Origin: an uncultured Treponema sp.
GTDB taxonomy: Bacteria; Spirochaetota; Spirochaetia; Treponematales; Treponemataceae
Assembly: GCA_937877515.1 (NCBI GenBank)
Contig: CALFIX010000045.1
Location: forward strand, 1 to 61,511
DNA: 61,511 nucleotides
Reading direction: 5' to 3'
Shown piece after piece: positions 61,174 to 61,511 of the stretch (position 1 is the first letter of the stretch; each line of letters begins with the position of its first letter). Both the position numbers and the translations under genes were made by a program. The notes beneath the pieces were generated by a model, which was given only the letters and a program-made list of their open reading frames with translations, searched no databases and was not told the DNA's origin.

Positions 61174-61511
61174 TTAAACAAACTCGTCGCCTTCACCACG
61201 GGCAATAACAATTTCACCACTATCTTCAAGTCTACGGATAACAGAAACAATTTTCTGCTGTGCTTCCTCAACATCCTTAAGACGTACAGGTCCCATAAAT
61301 TCCATATCCTCTTTAAGCATACTTGCAGCACGCTTAGACATATTACGGAAGATTTTGTCTTGAACTTCCGTATCAACAGATTTAAGTGCTTTTGCAAGCT
61401 CCTGCTGATCAACTTCACGCAGAACTTTCTGAATGGCACGGTCGTCGAGCATAACGATATCTTCGAAAACGAACATTCGCTTTTTGATTTCTTCTGCAAG
61501 TTCCGGATCGT
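61174..61511 (-). CDS. fliG: flagellar motor switch protein FliG (C-terminal part)
   Basis: Partial: the frame is open to the right edge, so the 5' part lies outside. The visible ~112 residues, from DPELAEEIKKRMFVFEDI to GEGDEFV, are the FliG C-terminal domain with the torque-helix charges (DDRAIQKVLREVD, KSVDTEVQDKIFRNMSKRA) that face the stator. It is the C-ring subunit that couples rotation and direction. fliH follows after 15 bases. Confidence 0.95.
   Translation of the reverse strand, partial: DPELAEEIKKRMFVFEDIVMLDDRAIQKVLREVDQQELAKALKSVDTEVQDKIFRNMSKRAASMLKEDMEFMGPVRLKDVEEAQQKIVSVIRRLEDSGEIVIARGEGDEFV

Noticed and set aside
1..61511. tRNA genes, CRISPR arrays, insertion sequences
   Set aside because: Spacers were read for cloverleaf/TTCGAAT features, regularly spaced repeats and transposase frames; none was found.

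Overview
The window looks like chromosomal DNA from a low-GC host-associated Treponema (Spirochaetes). Supporting signs are a class I lysyl-tRNA synthetase, a PnrA/RnsA-type purine-nucleoside ABC transporter, a fliG-fliH-fliI-fliJ order on one strand, a Maf-type flagellar glycosylation protein, loose spirochaetal lipoboxes and A+T-rich spacers. The genus is inferred from gene content only. I see no tRNA, rRNA, CRISPR array, phage or transposase.

Layout. 1-730: a degenerate reading frame behind a 21-base poly-A run. 877-2409: rny. 2448-3803 (minus): an orphan ASKHA/DUF4445 protein. 3859-7305: promoter, TPP riboswitch and thiBPQ. 7336-13170: two FtsX-type permeases, a LolA-like periplasmic protein, an outer-membrane barrel candidate and a Wzz-like protein. 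The likely ATPase for the permeases (LolD-like) faces them at 13232-13972. 14168-18359: Mrp, Dus, LysR and MATE. 18434-20639 (minus): asd and dapA. 20931-31143: aroC, a D,D-carboxypeptidase, a propeller/pseudo-deacetylase, a LysM-M23 peptidase, lepB, a PASTA transpeptidase and the Maf protein, that is, mostly envelope biogenesis. 31180-32708: a small RNA or attenuator, then an unusual HD-GYP protein. 32716-39079 (minus): a degenerate aldo/keto reductase, glyS, three membrane/HD proteins and a SulP transporter. 39218-43497: a BMP-family nucleoside importer. 43628-46184 (minus): a lipoprotein gene broken by one in-frame TGA, then class I lysS. 46455-50822: two phosphohexomutases and a DnaQ-type exonuclease. 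50875-56511 (minus): a small membrane protein, a LysM/pseudo-LytM protein, dapB-lysC and an RNB nuclease. 56578-58005: a GGDEF protein. 57991-61511 (minus): flagellar export genes, running off the right edge.

The lysine/diaminopimelate pathway is spread over asd, dapA, dapB and lysC and feeds the peptidoglycan served by the carboxypeptidase, transpeptidase and M23 proteins. Cyclic-di-GMP signalling is represented by the GGDEF protein and possibly the HD-GYP protein.

Most notable: (1) a recurrent promoter layout in which a -35/N17/-10 ends only 6-9 nt before the ATG and no Shine-Dalgarno is visible, predicting leaderless or near-leaderless mRNAs for at least seven and up to nine genes; (2) a candidate trans-envelope ABC/LolA/barrel system in which a permease insert and the barrel's N-terminus share an acidic DLDxLFxDAxD motif; (3) a compact RNA with an anti-SD-like ACCTCC segment; (4) a dispersed intergenic repeat family and long palindromes; (5) several pseudoenzymes (deacetylase, LytM, aldo/keto reductase, HD-GYP).
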